Positions 16,201 through 24,951 of a stretch of DNA of 64,000 nt are shown piece by piece (the stretch's first letter is position 1; each line of letters opens with the position of its first letter). Made by a program: the position numbers and the translations under genes. The DNA lies in the NCBI GenBank assembly GCA_030427705.1, contig JAUIBR010000017.1:62001-126000 (forward strand), in the 5' to 3' direction. A model generated the notes under the pieces. That model saw nothing but the letters and a program-made list of their open reading frames with translations. It made no database searches and was not told where the DNA came from. Source of the DNA: a bacterium. GTDB taxonomy: Bacteria; Myxococcota_A; Bradymonadia; Bradymonadales; Bradymonadaceae.

Positions 16201-17661
16201 GTGGAAAACAACAAATCATGTCCGCATCGCCCAGCGTGCGATGGCTGCCCTGCGTTTGAAACGCCAGAGGCCTCGTTTGTCCATAAGGTAGCCGCCGTAG
16301 GTGAATCGGTGGGCCGCTATGGATTGCACGATTGGCCTGCTCCGGCGGCGGCACCGCAAGGACGTACGCTGGGGTACCGCAACCGCGCCCGCATGATTAT
16401 CGAAGGCGGACGCCTCGGGTTGTATAGCGCAGGAAGCCGAGATGTGGTCCCGATTGACGCGTGTCTTGTGCACGAGGCGGCTGTCGAGGCTGTGCTTGAA
16501 CACGTTCGAACGTCGGGCGTGATGGCGTTTGCGCATAATGTCGATGTGCGCGCGAACGCTGACGGTGCCGCCATCGCTTCGTTTGGGGTTGCTGAGTCGC
16601 CGTCTAACGCACAACTAGAAGTTCTGCGTGAACTCGCCGGTCCTAAGTTGTCGGTCCACGTCAACGTCGGGAAGAGCGCCGCGTTTCTGAGTGGCGAGCA
16701 CGTTGTCGTCGAAGGCGCAGAAACGCTAGAGATCGAGGTCTCCGGGAAGGTTTTCAGCGTGCCACCACAGGCATTCTTCCAGGTTAACACCGAGGTTTTG
16801 GAACGTATCCACGACGTGGTTCGACCCTTTGTCGCTGGTGGCGAAACACTGTGGGACCTCTACTGCGGTGTTGGAGTTCACGGGCTGGCCTGCGCGGCTG
16901 ACGGGCAGACGGTTCGTGGCTTCGATATTGACGTAGCAGGTGTCGCAGCCGCGCAGAAGAACGCGGAGCGGCTTGGAATCAACGCTGAGTTCGTGGCGGT
17001 ATCCGACGCCGACTTCAACGCATTGGATGTCTCAGGCAACGCCATCATCAACCCCGCACGCGCCGGACTTTCGCCCGGTCTGCCGGCCCAACTGACAGGT
17101 CTCGACCGCATCGCCTACGTCTCCTGCGAACCCGCAACATTCCTGCGAGACGCTGAACGTCTGGCGAACGAAGGCTTTGCACTCCGCGAGCTGCATGCGT
17201 TCGACATGATGCCACGCACCTCACATATCGAGCTCGTCGGCCTGTTCGACACGGCAGGATTAGAAAAGCGGTGGCACGTCCTTGAGCGTGGTATCACTGG
17301 CGCTGAAGGTGATGGTGAGCAAACCTGGGTCGCGTTGATTGATGGCACGGTCCCACGCAAGGCGACGTTGCCTGGCGGCATCATCAAACTCGAACGTCTG
17401 CGGAACCTTGATGGCGCGGCAGTTGTACGACTGCAGTCGCCACAAACCGATGTCAGCACATTGATGGCGACCTTGAAACGCTGGAAACACCCCGTCATCG
17501 GAGACCCTCAGGGCAATCGCGCCGCGAACAACCGGTGGTGGCAAACTACACACCTAGATGTGCCTGCCCTCCACCTATCGCGAGCCGGCGAGAACACGGC
17601 TCCAACGCCGGACTTTCTGCTTGGCATTTTCAGGCTGCCGCGGAAGATCGTGGGTTCCTAA
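16201..17661 (+). CDS. TrmA/RlmD-type RNA m5U methyltransferase with RluA-like C-terminal extension
   Basis: 486 residues, GTG start. Residues 1-20 hold CPHRPACDGCP, which with a later cysteine resembles the iron-sulfur site of RlmC/RlmD. A Rossmann methyltransferase core follows: QAFFQVNTEVLERIHD, motif I LWDLYCGVGVHGL, and the catalytic region YVSCEPATFLRD, whose Cys attacks C6 of uridine. The core ends near residue 350. The last ~130 residues (WVALIDGTVPR, then KHPVIGDPQGN, then LHLSRA) look like the C-terminal half of an RluA pseudouridine synthase without its catalytic HRLD motif. Likely modifies rRNA; exact site not predictable. Confidence 0.85.
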   Translation: MENNKSCPHRPACDGCPAFETPEASFVHKVAAVGESVGRYGLHDWPAPAAAPQGRTLGYRNRARMIIEGGRLGLYSAGSRDVVPIDACLVHEAAVEAVLEHVRTSGVMAFAHNVDVRANADGAAIASFGVAESPSNAQLEVLRELAGPKLSVHVNVGKSAAFLSGEHVVVEGAETLEIEVSGKVFSVPPQAFFQVNTEVLERIHDVVRPFVAGGETLWDLYCGVGVHGLACAADGQTVRGFDIDVAGVAAAQKNAERLGINAEFVAVSDADFNALDVSGNAIINPARAGLSPGLPAQLTGLDRIAYVSCEPATFLRDAERLANEGFALRELHAFDMMPRTSHIELVGLFDTAGLEKRWHVLERGITGAEGDGEQTWVALIDGTVPRKATLPGGIIKLERLRNLDGAAVVRLQSPQTDVSTLMATLKRWKHPVIGDPQGNRAANNRWWQTTHLDVPALHLSRAGENTAPTPDFLLGIFRLPRKIVGS

Positions 17662-17710
17662 GGACCCAAGGGGTCTAAGGACTTAAGGGTTGCAGCTCGC
17701 TCCGTATCGA

Positions 17711-17844
17711 AGTTCCACAGATTTCGAGGGATTATTCACAGATACCCTCAGATTCTTTTTGGCTTTGGTTTTGGCGGTTTCACCAGGTTGATTTGAAAAA
17801 ATCCGCGGGAATCTGAGTCAAAATCTGTGCGAGTCTGTGGAACT
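17711..17844. repeat. Imperfect long inverted repeat
   Basis: GTTCCACAGA...CTCAGATTC (17712-17755) is matched inversely by GAATCTGAG...AGTCTGTGGAAC (17809-17843), with several mismatches. It lies in the 326-bp gap between convergent genes (17662-17987), where no coding sequence is seen. Confidence 0.6.
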
Positions 17845-17899
17845 CCCCCTCGAGTCTTCAACAACAACTGGTGAGATTGACTCGAATGTTGGGCGGGTT

Positions 17900-17975
17900 T
17901 TTGGGGGAGTTCGAGAGGGAAAGAGGGGGAGAGTTGTTTTTCTCTCTTCCTCTAAAGCTCCCTATCTCCCCCAAA
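17900..17975. terminator. Large purine/pyrimidine hairpin between convergent genes
   Basis: TTTGGGGGAG (17900-17909) and CTCCCCCAAA (17966-17975) are perfect 10-bp arms. The interior is also largely self-complementary (for example GAGAG against CTCTC), around a T-rich loop. Its position just past the stop of the beta-helix gene and beyond the methyltransferase suggests a bidirectional terminator; the purine-rich arm could instead form other structures. Confidence 0.5.
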
Positions 17976-17987
17976 GAAGAACAGATT

Positions 17988-19529
17988 TCAGGTGAAAGGC
18001 TGATCGCGTGTTCTTCGAATGACGCCAATCAGGCCAACCAAGACCAGCAACCAACCGGGGCTCGTTGAGCCACCGGTCTGCGAGCAACCGTCGTCTGTAC
18101 CGGATTCAGTGTCGCCATCCGTCGGGTTCATGCCTGGGTCGGCGTTCTGGTTGTTTCCGGCGTTATTATTCGCATTGTTGATGTTGTTGGCGTTGTTCGA
18201 ACCCGAGCCCATGTCGTTAGTGCCGCCCATATCGGGTCCAGGCACATCGTCAGAAAGGTCAGGCAGCTGAGGATTTTCCGGTTTGAAACCCTCGGCGAGT
18301 GTCCAACCTGGATTGTTGAAGAAGTATTGGTAGGCGCCCACGTCGGCGCCCTCACGCGGAAGGCCGTTGAAATCTACCAGTGCGACTTGGTTTGCATCGC
18401 CAGCCCCAATCAAAGCGCTGCCCACGGCGGGGAATACATTTGCCGGCGTAACCCCAAATGTCGCGGCCACGAAGTCGTTGTTGATGTCGCCTGCGGCGAG
18501 TCCCTGCGGTGCCGCGCCCATTCCAACATTGCCAACTATTGTCAGGTTTGAATCGTCACCGACGACCCGAATCGCATTGCTATTTTGCGAGTAGAGCGCG
18601 TTGTTGGCAAAGACCACGCTGCCTGTGGCGTTGCGAATTGCACCCGCGTCGCCATCGTTGATGACGGTGTTGTGCACCACGACCAGGTTCGATGGGTTGC
18701 CGCTCTGATGCGGCTGCAATGCGATGCCTGCGCCACCTGCACCAAGGACGATATTGTTTCGGACCACGGCATCCGCAGACGTCTGGATACCGTTATCGCC
18801 GCAATTCCACATGGCGTTTCGCTCGATGATGTTTGGCGCGCCGTTGCCGACCGTCGAGTACGTCAAAATGCACGGGTAGTTTGTGTCGTGGATGACGTTG
18901 TCCGAGATGACGTTGTTGTAGCTGCCTTCCTTAATCTCGATGCCGTCACCCTGCGAGATGTTTGGCCCATCTGTGTTGTGTACGTAGTTGAACGAGATGA
19001 AGCTGTTCGCCAGCTGACAGCCGTTGTTGTTGCAGCCCAGGTACATGCCTTCACCCGTCCCACTGGTATCGCGGATATGGTTGTTGGTGATGGTCATGTT
19101 GTCATAGAGCTGCCCCCCGTCGTTCATCCTTAGCGCGACGTCGGCCGTTCCAAATATCTCGCAGCTATCGATGGTGACGTTGTTTCCGGTCTGGAAGCGA
19201 AGACCTGCCGAACCACCAGAGAAAGTCAGACCCCGAATCTGGACATAGCTGACGTCCAAATCCCAGATGTTCTCGCCGGTATTTTGGATGAAATGCGGGT
19301 TCGCACCGTCGGCCGCACGAATGATGATTGGCATCGCCTCGGTTCCGTCGATATCGACAAAGAACCGCTCATTCACCTGGTAATCGCCGTCAGCAAGAAT
19401 CAGCTCATCACCAGGCTGCAAGCCATTGATGATGTTCTCGACGTTGTCGTTGGGACCCGCTTGGATGGTTTCCGCGGACGCTGAAGCCGGTAAGGCAAGC
19501 AGAAGAAGAGTTAGGAATTTGTATCGCAT
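17988..19529 (-). CDS. Right-handed beta-helix surface protein with MYXO-CTERM tail
   Basis: 513 residues. A signal peptide (MRYKFLTLLLLALPASASA) leads into a parallel beta-helix of polysaccharide-lyase/chondroitinase-B type: an opening LQPGDELILADGDYQ segment, then repeated strands of the ITNNHIRDT, VISDNVIHDT, VVRNNIVLGAG type through about residue 400. A ladder of Asn supports the fold. An NN linker (about 445-470) precedes a MYXO-CTERM-like tail: DDGCSQTGG, a hydrophobic helix and RRTRD. Exported and surface-anchored; may bind or cleave polysaccharide. Catalytic residues were not identified. Confidence 0.88.
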   Translation of the reverse strand: MRYKFLTLLLLALPASASAETIQAGPNDNVENIINGLQPGDELILADGDYQVNERFFVDIDGTEAMPIIIRAADGANPHFIQNTGENIWDLDVSYVQIRGLTFSGGSAGLRFQTGNNVTIDSCEIFGTADVALRMNDGGQLYDNMTITNNHIRDTSGTGEGMYLGCNNNGCQLANSFISFNYVHNTDGPNISQGDGIEIKEGSYNNVISDNVIHDTNYPCILTYSTVGNGAPNIIERNAMWNCGDNGIQTSADAVVRNNIVLGAGGAGIALQPHQSGNPSNLVVVHNTVINDGDAGAIRNATGSVVFANNALYSQNSNAIRVVGDDSNLTIVGNVGMGAAPQGLAAGDINNDFVAATFGVTPANVFPAVGSALIGAGDANQVALVDFNGLPREGADVGAYQYFFNNPGWTLAEGFKPENPQLPDLSDDVPGPDMGGTNDMGSGSNNANNINNANNNAGNNQNADPGMNPTDGDTESGTDDGCSQTGGSTSPGWLLVLVGLIGVIRRTRDQPFT

Positions 19530-19562
19530 GTTTGTATGAGTTCCAGTTCCAGACCGATGAAA

Positions 19563-21392
19563 TTAGTTACACTCGTGAGTCTCGGCGCGAAGCCCAGCAC
19601 TGCCATCGTTTCCGCCAGTACCACCTTGGCCCGCCTGACCGAGCGTGAATGTGATGTTGGTCATATCCACGGGATTGGTAGACGCGTTGCACCAGATTCC
19701 GACGCTTGGCCCGCCGCCGCCTCCGCCACCGCTGCCGCCAACACCACCTGGGCCGCCAGCGCCGCCAGCAGCGCCAAGTCCTGCATCGTCCTGCCCAAAT
19801 GACGCACCGTAGGCACCGCCCGGGCCGCCGAGGCCACCCGCACCGCCAGCACCGCCAGCGCCGCCATTTCCTCCAGCTCCGCCATCACCGGTGATAATCT
19901 CGGTGTTGCGAAGCGTCACTGAACTGGAGGCGCCAATAATTTCAATTCCGAATGAACCGCCACCACCGGTGCCAGGCGTCGCGCCAGTGCCGCCACAGCC
20001 GCCGCCTCCGCCGCCGCCGCCGGACGACCCGTACGAGGTGCAACCGTTCTGACCGCCACCGCCACCGCCGCCACCGCCACCGCCGCCGCCGGTTCCACCA
20101 TCCAAGCCTGCGGTTCCGTCGCCAGGAGCGTATCCTCCGGTGACCGCCACACCCCCAAACGAGGCACCGCCTTGACCTGGAACACCGGGCGCGCCCGTGG
20201 ATCCGACTTCACCCGGTGAACCGTCTTCCATCGTGAGGCCACCAACTCCGCCCATTCCGCCTGCTGCAATGATGCCAACAGCGATACTACCGGGATCGCC
20301 AGTGTTTCCGGTCCCAGCACCAACGCTGGGGCGCCCACCAAATCCACCACCCATGGTAGTGGAGCCGCACGTCAGTCCTCGCTGACCAGACGCGGGCCAC
20401 CTACAGCCACCACAAAAGCCCGCATCATCTTCACATCCTGGTTCTCCAATCAAACCTGCGTCACCTTCCATCCCCGTGGTGCCATCAGAACCGTTCATCC
20501 CACTTTGGCCAGCTCCTGCCGTTATGGTGGAGGCGTCGATCGTCACCTCAGAATCCAAGATTCGAACGGCAACAGACGAGTCGGCATATGATGTCGTGTC
20601 ACCCGCATCCATTGCGGTAAACGCGAAGTTTTCAACTGTGATTGAGCTACTGGAATCAATGAAAACAGCAGGGCTATTTTCCTGACCAATCACCGTTGTT
20701 TGCCCAGTAATCATGGTGAAATCGTTCGAGTAGCCGCCCACCAATGTGACGTCATCTCGAGACACAATTAGACCACCATCAAAGCTGTCTGCCGTAACGT
20801 GGATTCGCGTTTTGGTGAGGTCTGCGTCCAACGCTTCTATGGCTGCGGCAATGGAGTTAAACGGCGAGAGATGAGTACCGGTTCCGCCTGCTGGTGCGGT
20901 TGAGGACACGAATACTGCGAGATTACAGTCGTCAACCGGACAGGGTTGCACATCATCGCACTCCGTATCTGCCCCGCTGGCGTCATCGCCAGGTTCGTTC
21001 CACACCCCGGTAGGACAGGCGACACAAACGTTTGATTGCACCGACTCCTTCACAACACAGATTATCGGATCGCAGCTGGTGTTGGTTTCGCTGGGAAGGT
21101 CACCGGCATCGTTGCTGGTTCCTGGCGGGCATGTGACGCAGATTCCGTCGTCAACGAACTGACCAGCGTCACAAGGCGTGTTGTTGACGTTGTTGACGTT
21201 GTTGACGTTGTTGGTGTTGTTGGTGTTGTTGACGTTGTTGACGTTATTGACGTTGTTAACGTTGTTAATGTTGTTAGCGTTGTTTTTGGCACGTGACCCA
21301 CCGTCATCATTGCCACAAGCAGTGGTCATCAAAGAAACAACCAAGACACCCAAAAAGTAACGGACGAATGAAGCACTCACGCGACACCCCAT
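19563..21392 (-). CDS. Gly-rich surface lipoprotein with NN linker and beta-helix start
   Basis: 609 residues. The lipobox is LMTTAC. An NN-x repeat (about residues 37-70, mostly NNVNN) is followed by two Cys-rich modules (CPPGTSN..., CPTGVWN...). Next is a DUF1565-like beta-helix start (FVSSTAPAGGTGTHLSPFNS) with VTLVGGYSNDF strands. From about residue 300 the protein is mostly Gly, Ala and Ser in GGxGG patterns, a common build in myxobacterial surface proteins. Likely exposed and extended; function unknown. DNA of this part is a GC-rich low-complexity run on the plus strand. Confidence 0.85.
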   Translation of the reverse strand: MGCRVSASFVRYFLGVLVVSLMTTACGNDDGGSRAKNNANNINNVNNVNNVNNVNNTNNTNNVNNVNNVNNTPCDAGQFVDDGICVTCPPGTSNDAGDLPSETNTSCDPIICVVKESVQSNVCVACPTGVWNEPGDDASGADTECDDVQPCPVDDCNLAVFVSSTAPAGGTGTHLSPFNSIAAAIEALDADLTKTRIHVTADSFDGGLIVSRDDVTLVGGYSNDFTMITGQTTVIGQENSPAVFIDSSSSITVENFAFTAMDAGDTTSYADSSVAVRILDSEVTIDASTITAGAGQSGMNGSDGTTGMEGDAGLIGEPGCEDDAGFCGGCRWPASGQRGLTCGSTTMGGGFGGRPSVGAGTGNTGDPGSIAVGIIAAGGMGGVGGLTMEDGSPGEVGSTGAPGVPGQGGASFGGVAVTGGYAPGDGTAGLDGGTGGGGGGGGGGGGGQNGCTSYGSSGGGGGGGGCGGTGATPGTGGGGSFGIEIIGASSSVTLRNTEIITGDGGAGGNGGAGGAGGAGGLGGPGGAYGASFGQDDAGLGAAGGAGGPGGVGGSGGGGGGGPSVGIWCNASTNPVDMTNITFTLGQAGQGGTGGNDGSAGLRAETHECN

Positions 21393-21629
21393 AACAAGAG
21401 ATTCTGTTCCGCAAACGTAGGTTCTTGCCTAGCAAAATCCGGTCACTTTTGTTAGGCTAATCAAGCTGGGCTCCTCCTTTGAGGAGTGTGGATTCGTCGC
21501 GGTTACGGCCCGCCGCGCCATTTTGAACGCCAATTTTTGTTTGGTTTGTTTTGATTTGGTGTGTTGCTGGCCGTTTGCATTTCTTGGCCGAAGAACTGCG
21601 CGGCTGCACGCCACACGAAGGAGCATTTC

Positions 21630-23036
21630 ATGAGCACAGCAGAAGACAACGTCGTCGATCTTGAAACCAAGAAAAATCACGCCGCGCCACCGGATGTCCG
21701 CAAGGTAAAACCACCTGTAGATCCGGACACCCTTGACCACCTCAAGATGAAGGATGGTGAGTTCTGGCGGTATATGTACGACGTCGATAAGGCGACGTTC
21801 TTGGACTACAAATGGCAGATGAAGAACTCGCTCTACAAGCTCGACAAGCTGTTCGACAGCCTGGAGGGCGTAGCGCCAAAAGAGTTCCTCGACGACGCCG
21901 CTGAAGGTTTCCGACGCGCGCCCATGGCTGTTCGTGTGACTCCGTACCTTCTGAGTCTCATCAATTGGGAAGACCCGTGGAATGACCCGATTCGCACGCA
22001 GTTCATTCCTGTCGCGTCTTCGATGGTCCTTGACCATCCCATGCTGAAACTCGACTCGCTTCACGAACAAGAGGATGCGCCGGTACCTGGGCTGACGCAC
22101 CGATATCCAGATAAAGCGCTCTTCTTGCCGCTCAACACCTGCCCGGTCTACTGCCGATTTTGCACGCGCAGCTACGCTATCGGAATCGACACGGAGACGG
22201 TCGAGAAGGTGCAGCTCAAGGTTGATCCTGAGCGTTGGGAGCAAGCGTTTGAGTACATCGCCTCGCGCCCCGAACTTGAAGACATCGTGATTTCAGGTGG
22301 CGACGCGTACAACTTGGCCGCCAAGCACATCCTGAACCTTGGTACGCGCCTGCTCGAGATGGACAATATCAAGCGCATCCGCTTTGCCTCAAAGGGCCCC
22401 GCGGTGATGCCGATGAAGATCCTAACGGACGATGCGTGGCTGGATGCGCTCAGCCGAGTGAACGACCTGGGACGCAAGCTGCACAAGCACGTCTGCCTGC
22501 ACACGCACTTCAACACCGCGAACGAAATCACGGATATCACGCGCCAAGCGATGAACGTGCTGTTTGAGCGCGGCATCACGGTTCGAAACCAGAGCGTGCT
22601 GCAGACCGGCGTCAACGACAACAAGCACGACATGACCCGCCTTGTGAAGCGCCTTGGTGAAGTCAACGTCCACGCTTACTACGTCTATCAGCACGACATG
22701 GTTAGCGGCGTTGAGGACCTTCGCACGTCCCTGCAAACCAACCTCGATATCGAAAAATGGGTTCGTGGCTCGCTGGCCGGTTTCAACACCCCAACCTTTG
22801 TCGTCGACGCTCCCGGCGGCGGCGGAAAGCGTGTTGCGCACGGCTACGAGTACTACAACCGCGAAACGGGCGTTTCGGTCTACACCGCGCCAAGCGTCAA
22901 ACCTGGTCAGTTCTTCACCTACTTCGACCCGCTCCACAGCTTGAGCGAAGATATGCAGGCGCGTTGGCAGGACCCGGTTGAGCAGCGCATCATGGTTGAT
23001 GAAGCTCTTAGCGCGGCCCAGCAAGGGCCTCGCTAG
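21630..23036 (+). CDS. KamA-family lysine 2,3-aminomutase (radical SAM)
   Basis: About 468 residues from ATG 21630, with GAAGGAG at 21617-21623 as ribosome site; the frame is open further upstream but that part is not conserved-looking. The radical-SAM cluster motif CPVYCRFC, an SGGDAYNL substrate/SAM region and the PLP-binding DAPGGGGK motif are all present. KamA enzymes interconvert L-lysine and beta-lysine; relatives act on glutamate or modify EF-P. Substrate residues were not fully checked, so the exact amino acid is open. The 237-bp spacer from the divergent surface-lipoprotein gene holds no other gene. Confidence 0.9.
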   Translation: MSTAEDNVVDLETKKNHAAPPDVRKVKPPVDPDTLDHLKMKDGEFWRYMYDVDKATFLDYKWQMKNSLYKLDKLFDSLEGVAPKEFLDDAAEGFRRAPMAVRVTPYLLSLINWEDPWNDPIRTQFIPVASSMVLDHPMLKLDSLHEQEDAPVPGLTHRYPDKALFLPLNTCPVYCRFCTRSYAIGIDTETVEKVQLKVDPERWEQAFEYIASRPELEDIVISGGDAYNLAAKHILNLGTRLLEMDNIKRIRFASKGPAVMPMKILTDDAWLDALSRVNDLGRKLHKHVCLHTHFNTANEITDITRQAMNVLFERGITVRNQSVLQTGVNDNKHDMTRLVKRLGEVNVHAYYVYQHDMVSGVEDLRTSLQTNLDIEKWVRGSLAGFNTPTFVVDAPGGGGKRVAHGYEYYNRETGVSVYTAPSVKPGQFFTYFDPLHSLSEDMQARWQDPVEQRIMVDEALSAAQQGPR

Positions 23037-23286
23037 GGCTCAGTCGCTTCGCTCCTTCGGGGCTCGCGCTTCGCGCTCGGGTCTCGCGTTGGCCTGCGGC
23101 CTCGCTCGGGTCTCACGTTCGCTTCGCTCCGTTCGGGGCTCACTCGCGTGGCTCGTTCGGTTTCATTTGGTGCTAAAACTCGAAATCCACAATCAACATG
23201 GGCCAAACCCGAGGCGAAGCCGAGCCCCGAGGCGAGCGAAGCAAAGCCGAGCCCCGAGCGCGAAGCGCGAGCACCGAGCGCAGCTC
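23037..23286. repeat. Inverted array of GGGCTCGC-type units between convergent genes
   Basis: The left arm (23037-23160) contains units such as CGCTTCGCTCCTTCGGGGCTC. A roughly 50-bp A/T-richer unique centre follows (about 23161-23210). The right arm (23211-23286) carries the same units inverted (GAGCCCCGAG...) and touches the dusA stop codon. The build is the same as the mini-hairpin arrays but with a different unit sequence. Confidence 0.85.
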
Positions 23287-24300
23287 CTAAATCGCGCGAA
23301 TCTTAGGTTCTGAGGTGAACTCCGCATCTCGAGAAACCTCCAGAAGCGCACGCGCGAGCACCGAGGTATCGGCGCCTTTTTCCCAGATATTCTGCCCCAT
23401 GTATCGGCGGAAGGCTTTTGCGCCAGCGATGCCGTTGAATGCTTGAAACAAATGGCGGGCGATTTGCGAGAGGCGCTCGCCTTCGACCAGGTGTTTTTCG
23501 ATGTACGGGAACATCGCCTCGATAGCTTCGTGCCTGCTCAATTCGGGATTGGCGACGGCGCCAAAGAAGCGGGTGTCGGTATCGTGGAACATCCACGGGT
23601 TCTCGTATGCGGCCCGACCAATCATCGCCGCGTCGACCTGTTCTAGATGCGTTTCGATTTCGTCGGTGGTTTTGATGCCACCATTTATCTCGATCACCAG
23701 GTCCGGGAAGTCACGCTTCAGACGGTAGACATCGTCATAGCGCAAGGGTGGGACGTTGCGATTCTGCCTGGGGTTCAGACCCTGCAGCCACGCTTTTCGA
23801 GCGTGAACCGTGAAGCGTGTGCAGCCTGCCTGAGACACCACTTCGACGAAGTTCGCCATGTCTTCATATCGGTCGACCTCATCCACGCCGATTCGGTGTT
23901 TGACACTCACAGGCACGTCGACCGCGTCCATCAAGGCCTTCACCACATCCGCCACAACTTCTGGGGTCTTCATCAGGCAGACGCCAAAGTTGCCTTTTTG
24001 CACCTTCTTGCTGGGACAACCGACGTTGAGATTTACCTCGTCGTATCCATGATCGACCGCAATCTGCGAGGCCTCCGCCAGCGCAACGGGGTCATCACCA
24101 CCAAGTTGAATCGCGATGGGATGCTCGATCTCATCGAACGCCAGCGCGCGTTCCCGTCGGTCTGGATCAAGCACGCGGCGAGCGTGAATCATCTCGGTGT
24201 ACAGTAGTGTTCGACGGGTAATCTGGCGCAGGAAATAGCGGAAATGGCGGTCGGTGCACTCCATCATCGGAGCAACACTAACTGGGGCAACTGAACTCAT
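23287..24300 (-). CDS. dusA: tRNA-dihydrouridine synthase DusA
   Basis: 337 residues from ATG 24300, which overlaps the stop of the upstream gene as ATGA. Flavin/TIM-barrel signature: VAPMMECTDRHFRYF at the start, YDEVNLNVGCPSKKVQKGNFG with the catalytic Cys, SVKHRIGVD, FTVHARKAWLQGL and EINGGIKT. This spelling (long MECTDRH, RKAWLQGLNP) is DusA, which reduces U20/U20a of tRNA. Cytosolic. Convergent with the kamA-like gene across a repeat array. Confidence 0.96.
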   Translation of the reverse strand: MSSVAPVSVAPMMECTDRHFRYFLRQITRRTLLYTEMIHARRVLDPDRRERALAFDEIEHPIAIQLGGDDPVALAEASQIAVDHGYDEVNLNVGCPSKKVQKGNFGVCLMKTPEVVADVVKALMDAVDVPVSVKHRIGVDEVDRYEDMANFVEVVSQAGCTRFTVHARKAWLQGLNPRQNRNVPPLRYDDVYRLKRDFPDLVIEINGGIKTTDEIETHLEQVDAAMIGRAAYENPWMFHDTDTRFFGAVANPELSRHEAIEAMFPYIEKHLVEGERLSQIARHLFQAFNGIAGAKAFRRYMGQNIWEKGADTSVLARALLEVSRDAEFTSEPKIRAI

Positions 24301-24947
24301 CGGCGACTGCTTTGCATCACCAGAATCGCGTTGACCTTGACCTCTTGTTTGAGCACCGGAAAGAACTGATCCGGGATGAGTTTCTCTATGCACTCATCGA
24401 ACTCTTTGGGGAAGGTGCTGGCGGTCACAGTGGCCTTCTTTGCCCGGCCCTTCTTCACCTTAGTTGACACCAAAATCGCACCGGCAAAGGGATGCTTCAG
24501 ATGCTGAATCACACAGGGCGCCGTTTGAAGCTGCATGGCTCGTATCACATTTTTTGAAGTGATTTTCGGCGAATATGTTGTCACCTCTTCAAGGCCTTTG
24601 GCCGAATGACGCAGCGCGCGACCGACCATTCCCGGTCGATAACGAATCTTCCCAGTCTGCATGGCCTCCTTGAGGCAGGCTCGAAACATCCCCTCCGCAA
24701 CATGCTTTTTTGGAGCTATGTCGACGGACGACGTCACAAAATCCATGGTGACGATATAGTCCACGAACTGTTGTTCCTTCCACGGTTTGGTGCCGTACCG
24801 GTCCAGACAAGCTTCGATAGTGTCGTTTTCTTCGGCTATCGTTGGACCTGCGGATTGGTCTTTCTCTTGTGCGAAAGACCCGGTGGTAGGGTACAAAAAT
24901 GCAAACAGCAAGATTGCCCCCACAATGCCTCGGCTCACGTGTCTCAT
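24297..24947 (-). CDS. Exported AgmX/TonB-like C-terminal-domain protein
   Basis: 216 residues with a signal peptide (GAILLFAFLYPTTGSFA). The C-terminal half has the pattern of AgmX/PglI and energy-transducer tails: CVIQHLKHPFAGAILVST, a lysine-rich strand, then FPKEFDECIEKLIPDQFFPV. Two Cys may form a disulfide. A second such region may precede it (residues about 45-120). Its stop overlaps the dusA start, and oligopeptidase B ends four bases after this gene begins on the same strand; a role in the envelope is likely but not defined. Confidence 0.75.
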   Translation of the reverse strand: MRHVSRGIVGAILLFAFLYPTTGSFAQEKDQSAGPTIAEENDTIEACLDRYGTKPWKEQQFVDYIVTMDFVTSSVDIAPKKHVAEGMFRACLKEAMQTGKIRYRPGMVGRALRHSAKGLEEVTTYSPKITSKNVIRAMQLQTAPCVIQHLKHPFAGAILVSTKVKKGRAKKATVTASTFPKEFDECIEKLIPDQFFPVLKQEVKVNAILVMQSSRR

Positions 24948-24951
24948 GGGA

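Noticed and set aside
21429-22244. 271-residue minus-strand frame opposite the KamA-type gene
   Set aside because: Antisense to the conserved radical SAM core; no family resemblance.
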